A stretch of DNA of 64,000 nt from Sinorhizobium meliloti 4H41. GTDB taxonomy: Bacteria > Pseudomonadota > Alphaproteobacteria > Rhizobiales > Rhizobiaceae. Within the stretch, counting starts at the first letter, position 1. Each line of letters starts with the position of its first letter. Below the pieces are notes generated by a model. The model was not told where the DNA came from, searched no databases, and saw nothing but the letters and a program-made list of their open reading frames with translations. Positions 38,435 to 47,187 of the stretch are shown in pieces. The translations under genes were made by a program, and so were the position numbers. The DNA lies in contig NZ_AQWP01000005.1 in the NCBI RefSeq assembly GCF_000375585.1, positions 1-64,000 of the forward strand, written 5' to 3'.

Positions 38435-39274
38435 TCAGCCCTTCAGCGGCACCCAGATCTCCACCGCACCCATGCCGGAATGCGGATCGAAGCGCTCGTC
38501 GTAGCGTTCCATCAGGTCGGGCAATTCACCGTGTCGGTGGCCGGACTGCGGAAGCCAGGTCGTGAAGATGTGATGGGCCGTGTTGGCGATCCCGGAAATG
38601 TGCCCGCGATGGATGAAGATCGCGTAACGCTGCCGGGGCAGCTTGAGTGTCGAAAAGCCGGTGGGCAGGGCCTCGGCTTCCCGTATCTCCGCCGCAGCCA
38701 TGTAGCGGAAGCGGCCCGCCTCGCCGTCCGACTGGGTGCAGACGCCATAGGCGACATTGCCGTGCTGACCGGGAATGCTGCCGAAATAGGCGTTGAAACG
38801 CTGCCAGAGGGAAGGGATGCCTTCGGTGCGGTTGTAGTCATAGGTCTCTGCGAGACCGGCGAGAAGAAGCCCCGGGCTTTCCTCGAAGCGCGGCGGCTCG
38901 ATCTTCAAAGTGCGTGCGTCGTCCATTCTGATCGGCTCCAAAAGCTCGACATTGCGGACGTGCCCCTGCTTGCGGATGGACTCGGGCGTCACCCCGAACT
39001 GCTCGCGAAAGGCACGGGTGAAAGCCTCGTGCGAGCCGTAGCCCGCCTCGAGGGCCACTTCGAGAATGCCGGATGTGCCGTTGGCGAGGGCAAGCGCGGC
39101 GCCGCTCAGGCGTCGGCCGCGGATATAGGCACTGATCGAGCGACCGGCCGAAAGGCCGAATACGCGCGAAAGATGATAGCGCGAAAGGCCGGCGGCCGCG
39201 GCGATGTCATCCAGTGATATATCCTCGGCGAAATGGCTTTCAATGAACCAGATCGCCCTTCCGATGGCACTCAT
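38435..39274 (-). CDS. AraC-family regulator with GyrI-like effector domain
   Basis: This is a Rob/MarA-like transcriptional regulator of 279 residues. The N-terminal double helix-turn-helix (residues about 1-105) includes ISLDDIAAAAGLSRYHLSRVF and the signature region ALEAGYGSHEAFTRAFREQFGVTPES. The C-terminal half (about 125-279) is a GyrI-like small-molecule-binding domain, ending MGAVEIWVPLKG. Such proteins respond to drugs or amphipathic compounds. The ATG at 39274 has GGGAG 5 bases upstream. It is a single gene; its targets are unknown, though the adjacent emr efflux locus is functionally suggestive. Confidence 0.88.
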   Translation of the reverse strand: MSAIGRAIWFIESHFAEDISLDDIAAAAGLSRYHLSRVFGLSAGRSISAYIRGRRLSGAALALANGTSGILEVALEAGYGSHEAFTRAFREQFGVTPESIRKQGHVRNVELLEPIRMDDARTLKIEPPRFEESPGLLLAGLAETYDYNRTEGIPSLWQRFNAYFGSIPGQHGNVAYGVCTQSDGEAGRFRYMAAAEIREAEALPTGFSTLKLPRQRYAIFIHRGHISGIANTAHHIFTTWLPQSGHRHGELPDLMERYDERFDPHSGMGAVEIWVPLKG

Positions 39275-39392
39275 CGTCACTCCCTTTGTGGACACGCAAG
39301 GTCTTACGGCCTTTCAGGCGAGCGCGTTTGATCGCGATTGCTGGATTGCAAGAAGATGGTGCGGCATGTTTCGCCGGCAAGGCGCCGGGCGT

Positions 39393-40088
39393 TTACTTCG
39401 TGCCCGTCGTCTTTCCGTAGGCGGCGAGGAAAACGCGGATGGCGGATCTGACGTTCTTTTCGATGCTTTCGGCCGAGACCGCATCGCACATGCCGAAAAG
39501 CCGTCCCTTGAACATGCCGGCCATGGCGAGATCGATGAACTGCTTTGCGGCTATTTCCGTGTCTTCGATCGAGAGCGTGCCTGCCGACACCTGCTGGTCG
39601 AGATAGGCCTTGAGCACGGTGTATCCGTTCTCCGGCGTCGCAGTGAAGAAGCGCTGCGCAAGCCGGGGCATCCGGTCGATCACGCCGAGTACCGTGCGCA
39701 TCGCGCGGATCGTGTAATCCGACGTTATGCTCGTCACCAGCTTCACGCCGAAAGCGTGAAGCGCCTCCTCGATCGGTTCATTGCCGTTCAACGATTGCTT
39801 GACGCTGTTGACGATAATGTTCCGCTCGCGCGCGATGAGCGCCGTGAACAGATCTTCCTTGTTATCGAAATAGACGTAGAGCGTGCCCTTGGAAACGCCG
39901 GCCTCGCGCGTGATGTCGTTCATGCTGGCGGCGTCGAAACTGCTCCGCATGAAAACGCGTTTGGCGCCATCGAGAATTCGCTCGCGTTTGACCGGATCCT
40001 CGCCGGCGGCGTGCCGCCCGCCGGTGGACGGGTGTTCGTGCTGATCCTGCAGGGATTTTTCCTGCTCTGCGCTTTTCGCTGACGTCAT
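39393..40088 (-). CDS. emrR: TetR-family repressor of the emrAB efflux operon
   Basis: This 231-residue regulator has a TetR helix-turn-helix at about 40-80: AASMNDITREAGVSKGTLYVYF, shortened to ITREAGVSKGTLYVYF with the following KEDLF. The N-terminal 30 residues are polar and may be disordered. The C-terminal ligand domain includes TAMAGMF-like DLAMAGMFKGRLFG. It is divergent from emrA, 225 bp away, with two palindromic operators between. A flavonoid-responsive TetR gene controlling emrAB is known from Sinorhizobium meliloti, and this arrangement matches it. The symbol is assigned on that basis. Confidence 0.85.
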   Translation of the reverse strand: MTSAKSAEQEKSLQDQHEHPSTGGRHAAGEDPVKRERILDGAKRVFMRSSFDAASMNDITREAGVSKGTLYVYFDNKEDLFTALIARERNIIVNSVKQSLNGNEPIEEALHAFGVKLVTSITSDYTIRAMRTVLGVIDRMPRLAQRFFTATPENGYTVLKAYLDQQVSAGTLSIEDTEIAAKQFIDLAMAGMFKGRLFGMCDAVSAESIEKNVRSAIRVFLAAYGKTTGTK

Positions 40089-40202
40089 GGCTGCCGGACG
40101 TATCCACTCCTTTGATCTAGCTGCGTCACGGGAACGCGTTCAGATCGATTCCAATGAGAATAGCGGGCGCGGAGAGAACGCGCACACTTTATCTTCACCT
40201 TA

Positions 40203-40228
40203 CAAATCGAACCGACCGGTTCGATTTG
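40203..40228. promoter_or_regulatory. Palindromic operator O1 in the emrR-emrA region
   Basis: A perfect inverted repeat has 12-base arms around AC: CAAATCGAACCG (40203-40214) and CGGTTCGATTTG (40217-40228). It lies just upstream of the putative emrA -35 element and 115 bp upstream of the emrR start. Arm length, the short spacer and the divergent TetR gene make it a strong repressor-binding candidate. Confidence 0.8.
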
Positions 40229-40231
40229 CTC

Positions 40232-40259
40232 TTGATATGCGGTGCGAAAGGCATTATGT
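40232..40259 (+). promoter_or_regulatory. Putative emrA promoter
   Basis: TTGATA (40232-40237), a 16-base spacer and TTATGT (40254-40259) resemble a sigma-70-type -35/-10 pair. They lie between the two repressor palindromes, as expected if repressor blocks RNA polymerase. Transcription would start near 40266, within or next to the second operator. This is assigned by eye; an alternative -10 (CATTAT) is shifted by two bases. Confidence 0.45.
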
Positions 40260-40270
40260 CAAGCGTCATC

Positions 40271-40284
40271 GAACCGAACGGTTC
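40271..40284. promoter_or_regulatory. Palindromic operator O2 in the emrR-emrA region
   Basis: GAACCG (40271-40276), AA, then CGGTTC (40279-40284) repeats the core of O1 with the same 2-base spacer but shorter arms. It is centred 62 bp downstream of O1, close to six helical turns, and 30 bp before the emrA ATG. It probably binds the same TetR protein with lower affinity. Confidence 0.72.
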
Positions 40285-40313
40285 AGTTCAATTCCAAACC
40301 AGATCGGTGGCCC

Positions 40314-41519
40314 ATGTCCGCTTCCAGCTCTTCCAGTGCTGCCCGTGTTCGTCCCGTAGGCGACGATTTCGAAATGGATACCCAGAAGGCCGAGGCCAAG
40401 GGGCTCGGAACCGACGCTGCAGCCGCAGAGCAAACCGGGACCGAAAGCGCTGCGCCCCCGAAGAAGCGGCGCAAAATCCTTCCGGTGCTGGGTCTCGTGC
40501 TCCTCGGTGCCGCCGGCTGGTACGGCTATGACTGGTGGACCAACGGCCGTTTCCTGGTCTCGACCGACGACGCTTACATAGAAGGGGACATCGCGACCAT
40601 CTCGCCCAAGGTGTCCGGCTATGTCGCCAAGGTCGACGTCGTCGCCAACCAGCATGTAAAGGCCGGAGATCCCCTCGTGACGCTCGACGACGGCGATTAT
40701 CGTATCGCGGCCGAACAGGCAGAGGCGCAGATCGCCACGCAGAAGCTTGCGCTCGACCGCTTCGATGCGCAGATCGCCGGCGCCAAGGCGAGCCTTACTC
40801 AAACCGAAGCGCAGAAGAAGGCGCTCGAGGCAACGGTACGTGGCGCGGAACTGGCCCAGAAACGCGCCAGCGAGCTGCAGTCGAAGTCCTTCGGCACCGA
40901 CGCTTCCCTCGACAGCGCACAGGTCGCACTCGATCAGGCTCGCGCGAACCTCGCCGGCGCGGAGGCGAACATTGCTGCGGCCAAGTCCAACATCACCGTG
41001 CTCCAAGCTCAGCGGATGGAAGCGGAAAGCACTATCCGCTCTCTAGAGCTTACCCGCGACAAGGCAAACAGGGACCTGGCCTTCACGGTGCTGAAGGCTC
41101 CCTATGACGGCGTGATAGGCAATGTGGCGGTTCAGGTCGGCGATCTCGTTTCGGCGGGCCAGCGGCTGGCCGCGCTCGTTCCGACGGATGAGCTCTATAT
41201 AGACGCCAACTTCAAGGAAACGCAGATCGCGCATCTGGTGCCGGGTTCCAAGGTCCAGATCCATGTCGACGCCTATGAGGATCATCCGATCGAAGGCACC
41301 GTCGCATCGATCTCGCCGGCGTCCGGCTCCGTCTTTTCGCTGCTGCCGGCGGAAAACGCGACCGGCAACTTCACCAAGGTCATCCAGCGCGTTCCGGTGC
41401 GCATCACGCTGCCGGCCGACGTGCTGGCGGAAGGGCACCTGCGCGCGGGGCTGAGCGTCGTGGTCGACGTCGATACCCGCACCGCACCGGAACAGTCGAA
41501 GGTCGCGGCCGCGAAGTAA
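40314..41519 (+). CDS. emrA: EmrA/HlyD-type membrane fusion protein of a multidrug efflux pump
   Basis: This periplasmic adaptor connects the EmrB exporter to an outer-membrane channel. The 401-residue protein has a polar, Ala/Glu-rich cytoplasmic N-terminus, a basic patch PPKKRRK, one membrane anchor (ILPVLGLVLLGAAGWYGY, about 58-76), the lipoyl-like half motif STDDAYIEGDIATISPKVSG, a long alpha-hairpin (about 140-230, KLALDRFDAQIAGAKA onward), and the second half FTVLKAPYDGVIGN. The start at 40314 is preferred (MSASSSSS); ATGs at 40242 and 40374 are alternatives, and the former would overlap the operator. emrB follows after 28 bp. Confidence 0.9.
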   Translation: MSASSSSSAARVRPVGDDFEMDTQKAEAKGLGTDAAAAEQTGTESAAPPKKRRKILPVLGLVLLGAAGWYGYDWWTNGRFLVSTDDAYIEGDIATISPKVSGYVAKVDVVANQHVKAGDPLVTLDDGDYRIAAEQAEAQIATQKLALDRFDAQIAGAKASLTQTEAQKKALEATVRGAELAQKRASELQSKSFGTDASLDSAQVALDQARANLAGAEANIAAAKSNITVLQAQRMEAESTIRSLELTRDKANRDLAFTVLKAPYDGVIGNVAVQVGDLVSAGQRLAALVPTDELYIDANFKETQIAHLVPGSKVQIHVDAYEDHPIEGTVASISPASGSVFSLLPAENATGNFTKVIQRVPVRITLPADVLAEGHLRAGLSVVVDVDTRTAPEQSKVAAAK

Positions 41520-41547
41520 AGGGCTCAAGGCCCGAGGAGTGGCGGAA

Positions 41548-43137
41548 ATGGCCGCAACAGCAACAGCGGGCGCGGCTGCGCCGAGCCTAACCAAGGCCGA
41601 GGAGCATATGGACCCGCGGCGGCTCATCGCCTTTTTCGCGATGGTCGTCGGAATGTTCATGGCGATCCTCGACATCCAGATCGTCTCCGCCTCGCTCGCC
41701 GAGATCCAGGCGGGCCTGTCGGCCGGATCTGACGAGATCGGCTGGGTGCAGACCGCCTATCTGATCGCGGAAGTCATCATGATCCCGCTCTCGGGCACGC
41801 TTGCCCGCATCGTCTCGACGCGGGTGCTCTTCTCCGTGGCTGCGGCCGGCTTCACGGCCGCCAGCGCTCTTGCCGCCACGGCCACCAACATCGAACAGAT
41901 GATCGTTTACCGGGCGATTCAGGGATTTATCGGCGGCGGCATGATCCCGTCGGTCTTTGCCGCAGCCTTCACCATCTTCCCGCCGTCGAAGCGCAACGTC
42001 GTCTCGCCCATCATCGGGCTCATCGCGACGCTTGCGCCGACCATCGGCCCCACGGTCGGCGGCTATCTGAGCCATGCCTTTTCCTGGCACTGGCTGTTCC
42101 TCGTCAACGTCATTCCCGGCATCATCGTCGCGACGGTCACCTGGATCTTCATCGATTTCGACAAGCCGGAACTCGGATTGATCAAGAAGTTCGACTGGTG
42201 GGGACTTCTCTCCATGGCGGTTTTTCTCGGCTCGCTCGAATACGTGCTGGAGGAAGGCAATGCCAATGACTGGTTCAACGACGAGCACATCGTCATGGGT
42301 GCCGTCGCCGCCACGGTCGCCGCCGCCGTCTTCTTCTATCGGGCGTTCAAGGTCGATTTCCCGGTCGTCGATCTCAAGGCCTTCGCCAACCGCAACTTTA
42401 CCTTCGGCTCGCTCTTCTCCTTCGTCATGGGGATCGGCCTTTACGGGCTCACCTATCTCTATCCGCTCTATCTCGGACGTATCCGCGGCTACGACTCCCT
42501 GATGATCGGCGAAACCATGTTCGTCTCGGGTCTAGCCATGTTCCTGACCGCGCCGGTTGCGGGTTTCCTCGCCGGGCGAATGGATCCGCGGGCAATGATG
42601 ACCATCGGCTTTGCCGGCTTTGCCGCGGGCACCTGGCTGATGAGCCAGATGACCGCCGACTGGGATTTCTGGGAGCTGCTCGTTCCGCAGATCCTGCGCG
42701 GCTGCTCGCTGATGCTCTGCATGGTGCCGATCAACAATATCGCGCTCGGCACCCTGCCGCCGGCGCGCATCCGCAATGCGTCGGGACTCTACAACCTGAC
42801 GCGTAACCTCGGTGGCGCGGTCGGGCTGGCGGTCATCAACACGATCCTCACGCAACGCCAGGATTTCCACTACGCCCGGCTCGCCGAGCACGTGGAATGG
42901 GGCAACCCGGAGGCCGTCGAACGGATGCGTAACATCGCCACGACCTTCACTGCGCATGGCCTCGACGGAACCACGGCTGCGGTCAAGCAACTGGCGGCGA
43001 TGGTCCAGCAGCAGGCGGCGATCATGTCCTTCATCGACGTGTTCGTATTGCTCACCGTCCTGTTCCTGTCGATGATCGCCGGCGTCCTGATGATCGCCAA
43101 GCCACAAGGCGCCGGCCCAGGAGGCGGCGGGCATTAG
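41548..43137 (+). CDS. emrB: EmrB/QacA-type MFS drug exporter (DHA2, 14 transmembrane segments)
   Basis: This is the proton-driven inner-membrane exporter of the EmrAB system. The 529 residues give about 14 hydrophobic helices. MVVGMFMAILDIQIVSASL is helix 1 with the DHA2 motif D1-like sequence; LSGTLARIVSTRVLF is the motif A region; GPTVGGYLSHAFSWHWLF is motif C and its continuation. The ATG at 41548 is used because GAGGAG lies 8 bases upstream; a GTG at 41539 is also open. It forms an operon with emrA. Its stop codon lies inside a rhizobial palindromic repeat. Confidence 0.92.
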   Translation: MAATATAGAAAPSLTKAEEHMDPRRLIAFFAMVVGMFMAILDIQIVSASLAEIQAGLSAGSDEIGWVQTAYLIAEVIMIPLSGTLARIVSTRVLFSVAAAGFTAASALAATATNIEQMIVYRAIQGFIGGGMIPSVFAAAFTIFPPSKRNVVSPIIGLIATLAPTIGPTVGGYLSHAFSWHWLFLVNVIPGIIVATVTWIFIDFDKPELGLIKKFDWWGLLSMAVFLGSLEYVLEEGNANDWFNDEHIVMGAVAATVAAAVFFYRAFKVDFPVVDLKAFANRNFTFGSLFSFVMGIGLYGLTYLYPLYLGRIRGYDSLMIGETMFVSGLAMFLTAPVAGFLAGRMDPRAMMTIGFAGFAAGTWLMSQMTADWDFWELLVPQILRGCSLMLCMVPINNIALGTLPPARIRNASGLYNLTRNLGGAVGLAVINTILTQRQDFHYARLAEHVEWGNPEAVERMRNIATTFTAHGLDGTTAAVKQLAAMVQQQAAIMSFIDVFVLLTVLFLSMIAGVLMIAKPQGAGPGGGGH

Positions 43138-43246
43138 AGCGGGAATGAGGAAAAGTGTGCGCGGTTTTCCGCCCGCGTCCCGCTCTACCTGTTGGAATCG
43201 ATCACGTTCATGATCTTAGGTCGACCCGCCCAAGATCGACGTGATC
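43136..43246. repeat. Rhizobial intergenic palindromic repeat after emrB
   Basis: AGAGCGGGA (43136-43144) pairs with TCCCGCTCT (43178-43186), enclosing an inner GCGG-TTTT-CCGC hairpin. GATCACGT (43200-43207) and ACGTGATC (43239-43246) form a second dyad with internal GATCTT/AAGATC. This two-hairpin arrangement is one I recognise as recurrent between Sinorhizobium genes. The first arm begins within the emrB stop codon, so the element also supplies the 3' end of the emr mRNA. Confidence 0.7.
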
Positions 43247-43375
43247 CACAGGGCGCCGATGCCGCGGGTGGCTGCCTTTATTCCGCTCCAGCGCTTTACG
43301 CGGTTTCGAGTTCGCTGCAATATCCCGTCTCGTCGAAGCTGTCGGAGGGCGCGCGGAGCAACGCGCGGGCGGCGC

Positions 43376-44497
43376 ATGAACGATCATCCTTGCCTACGGC
43401 CTTCGCGGCGGATGTTCCTCGCCGGTGCGGTCGGATTCGGTCTCTCGATGACCGTCGGCGGCAGACCTGCGAGGGCGGCCGGCCCTCCGGTTGACGTGAC
43501 CTTTCTCTTTGCCGCGGATATCCATGCCTGCCTCGTTTCGACGGACGGCTTGGCGCCGAACTGTGAAGCGGAGGGCAAGACCGACGCCAGCCTCTTGCGC
43601 CACATCGCCGCGCTGAACGCATTGACGGCACAGCACTGGCCGCATGCCGTTGCAGGGAAGCCGAGCGGCCTTGCCAGTGCGGGCACGAGGATTTCGCGTC
43701 CGCTCGGTCTGGTGCTCGGCGGCGACATCACCGACGACGGCGGCGGCCAGGTTCGCCAGCCCCGCGAAGGGCGGCAATTACAGCAGTTCCAGAGCCGATA
43801 CGAGCAGGCGCCGGGCCCGCACCATATCCACATTCCCGTTTATGTCGGCCTTGGAAACCATGATCTCGACCAGGACGGGCCGCCGCCGAATGCCGACTGG
43901 CATCGCCGGGAGCTGCGGGACTATGTCGAGCTTACCCATCGTCAAACCGTTTTCTACAAGCCGCCGGTGCCGGTCGCGAATTACGATCCGCTATCGGACA
44001 GCTATTCCTGGGACTGGGGCGGTCTTCATCTCGTACACCTGCAGCGTTTCGGAGGCGACGAGAACAAGGGCGCGGTGAGCGGATTGCCGTGGCTCAAGAG
44101 CGATCTCTCCTCCCGTGCCGCCGATGGCCGGCCGGTCGTCCTCTTCCAGCATTATGGCTGGGACGCGTTTTCGACCGAGGCCTGGGATCCGGCGGCAAAG
44201 ACCTTCGACGACAAGGGGGAGGGCGAGCCGCATTGGTGGAGCGCCGACGAGCGCCAGGCATTGCTCGACCATTTGCAGGGTTACAACGTCGTCGGCCTCT
44301 TCCATGGGCACGAGCATGACCGCGTCATGGCCTACAGGGTCGGCGGGATCGACGTCTTCAAGCCCAAGGCGGCCTTTCTCGGCGGTTTCGCGGTCGTGCG
44401 CGTGACCGGCAGCTTCATGGATGTAGCCTTCGGCGAGGCCGAGGGCGAGCATGGCCACGTCGTGTTCACGCAGGCCTTCAGCAGGCGTTTCGACTGA
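43376..44497 (+). CDS. Tat-exported calcineurin-like metallophosphoesterase
   Basis: This predicted periplasmic phosphoesterase has 373 residues from the ATG at 43376. The N-terminus has a twin-arginine signal, SRRMFLAGAVGFGLSM, with a probable cleavage after PARAA. Metal-binding motifs follow in family order: FAADIHACL (D and H), LGGDITDDGG, VYVGLGNHDLDQDG (GNHD), FQHYGWDAF, and LFHGHEHDRVM (GHxH). The substrate is unknown; related proteins include extracellular phosphodiesterases. The upstream 130 bp after the repeat show no clear promoter. The frame opens farther upstream, but without homology-like sequence. Confidence 0.85.
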   Translation: MNDHPCLRPSRRMFLAGAVGFGLSMTVGGRPARAAGPPVDVTFLFAADIHACLVSTDGLAPNCEAEGKTDASLLRHIAALNALTAQHWPHAVAGKPSGLASAGTRISRPLGLVLGGDITDDGGGQVRQPREGRQLQQFQSRYEQAPGPHHIHIPVYVGLGNHDLDQDGPPPNADWHRRELRDYVELTHRQTVFYKPPVPVANYDPLSDSYSWDWGGLHLVHLQRFGGDENKGAVSGLPWLKSDLSSRAADGRPVVLFQHYGWDAFSTEAWDPAAKTFDDKGEGEPHWWSADERQALLDHLQGYNVVGLFHGHEHDRVMAYRVGGIDVFKPKAAFLGGFAVVRVTGSFMDVAFGEAEGEHGHVVFTQAFSRRFD

Positions 44498-44544
44498 AGC
44501 GACATTCCGGAACTCGTCCATTCGATCGCCCGCCCGGAGTTTTC

Positions 44545-44560
44545 TGATTTACGTACATCA
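44545..44560. promoter_or_regulatory. LacI-type operator candidate upstream of the LacI gene
   Basis: TGATTTAC|GTACATCA is a 16-bp near-perfect dyad (7 of 8 positions match) with a central CG, the pattern of LacI-family operators. It is 34 bp upstream of the LacI start and probably mediates autoregulation of the regulator-xylB-xylA genes. A weak TAATGGG follows before the ribosome site. Confidence 0.55.
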
Positions 44561-44594
44561 AAAATTCCTCTAATGGGTTTGCCGGGAGGAAGAG

Positions 44595-45629
44595 ATGCGA
44601 CCGACAGTTCACGATATCGCCGCCGAGGCGGGCGTCAGCCTCGCCACCGTCGACCGGGTGTTGAACAATCGTCCGGGCGTGAGAAGCGTCACGCGCGAGC
44701 GGGTGGAACGGGCGATCGCCACGCTCGGCTATGTTCGCGACGTCGCCGCTGCCAATCTTGCGAAGAGCCGCAGCTATCCTCTGGTCTTCATCCTGCCCGC
44801 CGGCGAAAACTCCTTCATGCGCGGTCTCGAGGCGGAGGTTCGCTCGGCAATGTCGCGTTCCGCGACAGAGCGGCTGGATATCACCATCCTCTCCGTTCCA
44901 GCCTTCGACGCAGCGGCGCTCGCCGCCGCGCTGCTCGAGGCGCGTAAGCGCCGGCCGGCGGGTGTCGCGGTGGTTGCCGTCGACGCGCCGGACGTGACGG
45001 AGGCGGTAAAGCGGCTCCGCGAAGACGGCATTGCCGTCGTTACGCTGGTTTCCGATCTGCCGGGGTCGGGGCGCGACCATTTCGCCGGCGTCGACAATGT
45101 CGCCGCGGGCCGCACCGCCGGCAGCCTGATGGGCCGGTTTCTCGGCGGCGAAGGACCGGTCGCGGTGCTTGCCGGCTCCATGCTGGTACGCGACCACCGC
45201 GATCGGCTGGAGGGTTTCCAGGCCGTTATGAGCGAGGATTTCCCCTCGCGCCGGATACTGCCGGTGATCGAGGGGCAGGACAATCCGTCGCGTGTCGAGA
45301 CGCTCGTCGGCGCACTTCTCGGGCAGCATCCCGATCTTGCCGGCATCTACAGCCTCGGTGCCGGAAACCGCGGCCTTGTCGCGGCGCTCGAAAAGGCGGG
45401 CAAAGGAAGGGCCGTTTGCACGATCGCGCATGAGTTGACGCCGCACAGCCGCGCCGGGCTTCTTTCCGGCACGATCGACGCGCTGCTCAACCAGAATGCG
45501 GGTCACGAGGTCAGGAGCGCCATCCGGGTGCTGAAAGCAAAGGCGGACGGGCTGCCGGTCATCGCGGCGCAGGAGCGCATCCGCATCGATATTTTCCTGA
45601 AGGACAACCTGCCGCTCGAGCAGGAATAG
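44595..45629 (+). CDS. LacI-family transcriptional regulator, probably of xylose genes
   Basis: This is a 344-residue repressor-like protein. The helix-turn-helix at residues 3-24 (TVHDIAAEAGVSLATVDRVL) is followed by the hinge NNRPGVRSVTRERV and AAANLAKSRSYPLVFILP, the start of a periplasmic-binding-protein type sugar domain. It belongs to the subgroup whose ligand domain resembles ribose/xylose-binding proteins (DNVAAGRTAGSLMGRFL). GGGAGGAAGAG lies directly upstream of the ATG. xylB begins 9 bp after its stop, so the three genes regulator, xylB and xylA appear to form one unit. The xylose link is from this context. Confidence 0.88.
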   Translation: MRPTVHDIAAEAGVSLATVDRVLNNRPGVRSVTRERVERAIATLGYVRDVAAANLAKSRSYPLVFILPAGENSFMRGLEAEVRSAMSRSATERLDITILSVPAFDAAALAAALLEARKRRPAGVAVVAVDAPDVTEAVKRLREDGIAVVTLVSDLPGSGRDHFAGVDNVAAGRTAGSLMGRFLGGEGPVAVLAGSMLVRDHRDRLEGFQAVMSEDFPSRRILPVIEGQDNPSRVETLVGALLGQHPDLAGIYSLGAGNRGLVAALEKAGKGRAVCTIAHELTPHSRAGLLSGTIDALLNQNAGHEVRSAIRVLKAKADGLPVIAAQERIRIDIFLKDNLPLEQE

Positions 45630-45638
45630 GAGGGCACC

Positions 45639-47093
45639 ATGTATCTCGGACTGGATCTCGGCACGTCCGGCGTCAAGGCCATGCTGATGGACGGCGAGCA
45701 GCGGATCATCGGCTCCGCCAGCGGCGCGCTCGACGTCGACCGGCCGCATCCCGGCTGGTCGGAACAGGATCCGGCCGACTGGATCCGTGCCGCCGAGGAG
45801 GCGATCGCCCGATTGAGGGAAACGCATCCGCAAGCGCTTGCCGCCGTCCGCGGCATCGGCCTTTCCGGCCAGATGCACGGTGCGACATTGCTCGACGAAG
45901 GCGATGCGGTCCTGCGGCCGTGCATATTGTGGAACGACACCCGCAGCTTCCGCGAGGCGGCAGCGCTCGACGGCGATCCGCAGTTTCGGGCGCTGACCGG
46001 CAATATCGTCTTTCCGGGCTTCACCGCACCGAAGCTCGCCTGGGTGCGTGAAAACGAGCCGGAGCTGTTCGCCAGGATTCGCTGGGTGCTGCTCCCGAAG
46101 GATTACCTGCGCCTCTGGCTGACCGGCGAGCACATGTCGGAAATGTCCGATTCGGCCGGCACGTCATGGCTCGATACGGGCAAGCGCAAGTGGTCGGCGA
46201 GCCTGCTTGCCGCTACGCAGCTCGAGGAGAGGCAGATGCCCGAACTCGTCGAGGGTACCGATGTAGCCGGCACGCTGCGGCCGGAGCTCGCCGCGCGTTG
46301 GGGGATGGGGCCTGGCGTCGTGGTCGCCGGCGGTGCGGGCGACAACGCAGCCTCGGCCTGCGGCATGGGGACCGTCGGGGAGGGGCAGGCCTTCGTCTCG
46401 CTCGGCACGTCCGGCGTCCTTTTCGCGGCCAATGCAAGCTATCTCCCCAACCCGGAGAGCGCGGTCCACGCCTTCTGCCACGCATTGCCCAACACTTGGC
46501 ACCAGATGGGCGTGATCCTCTCGGCGACGGACGCGCTGAACTGGCATTCCGGCATCACCGGCCGGAGTGCTGCGGAACTCGCCAATGAACTCGGCGAGAG
46601 CCTCAAGGCGCCGGGCTCGGTTACGTTTCTTCCCTATCTCTCCGGCGAGCGCACGCCGCACAACGACGCGGCGATCCGCGGCGTCTTCGCCGGCCTCGGG
46701 CACGAGAGCTCCCGGGCGGTGCTGACGCAGGCGGTGCTCGAAGGCGTTTCCTTCGCGATCCGCGACAGTCTCGAGGCATTGCGCGCGGCCGGCACGAAGC
46801 TCACGCGGGTCACGGCGATCGGCGGCGGTTCGCGCTCGCGTTATTGGCTGAGCTCGATCGCGACCGCACTGAACCTGCCGGTCGACCTGCCCGCGGACGG
46901 CGATTTCGGCGCTGCTTTCGGCGCGGCGCGGCTCGGCCTGATCGCCGCCACCGGAGCTGACCCGGCCGCGGTCTGCACCGCACCCGAGACGGCGGAAACG
47001 ATCGCGCCGGAGGCATCGCTCGTGCCCGCCTATGAAGATGCTTACCAGCGCTATCGCCGGCTCTATCCGGCGATAAAGGAAGCGGCGCTGTGA
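45639..47093 (+). CDS. xylB: Xylulokinase
   Basis: XylB phosphorylates D-xylulose to xylulose 5-phosphate, feeding the pentose phosphate pathway. The 484-residue FGGY-family kinase opens MYLGLDLGTSGVKAMLMDGE (phosphate 1 motif). GIGLSGQMHGATLLD is typical of xylulokinase, AGGAGDNAASACGMGTV lies in the middle, and the adenosine motif is ITAIGGGSRSRYWL-like (VTAIGGGSRSRYWLSSIATA). The FGGY signature 2 corresponds to GVSFAIRDSLEALRAAG. GGAGGGCACC precedes the ATG. xylA follows after 94 bp. Confidence 0.94.
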   Translation: MYLGLDLGTSGVKAMLMDGEQRIIGSASGALDVDRPHPGWSEQDPADWIRAAEEAIARLRETHPQALAAVRGIGLSGQMHGATLLDEGDAVLRPCILWNDTRSFREAAALDGDPQFRALTGNIVFPGFTAPKLAWVRENEPELFARIRWVLLPKDYLRLWLTGEHMSEMSDSAGTSWLDTGKRKWSASLLAATQLEERQMPELVEGTDVAGTLRPELAARWGMGPGVVVAGGAGDNAASACGMGTVGEGQAFVSLGTSGVLFAANASYLPNPESAVHAFCHALPNTWHQMGVILSATDALNWHSGITGRSAAELANELGESLKAPGSVTFLPYLSGERTPHNDAAIRGVFAGLGHESSRAVLTQAVLEGVSFAIRDSLEALRAAGTKLTRVTAIGGGSRSRYWLSSIATALNLPVDLPADGDFGAAFGAARLGLIAATGADPAAVCTAPETAETIAPEASLVPAYEDAYQRYRRLYPAIKEAAL

Positions 47094-47187
47094 GCAGTTT
47101 CGGCGCATCCACCACCTGCCTTCCACCCGATAGCCGGCTCCGTCGCGAACGGTGCCGCCAATTCACAATCCATGAGAGGAGACTGTC

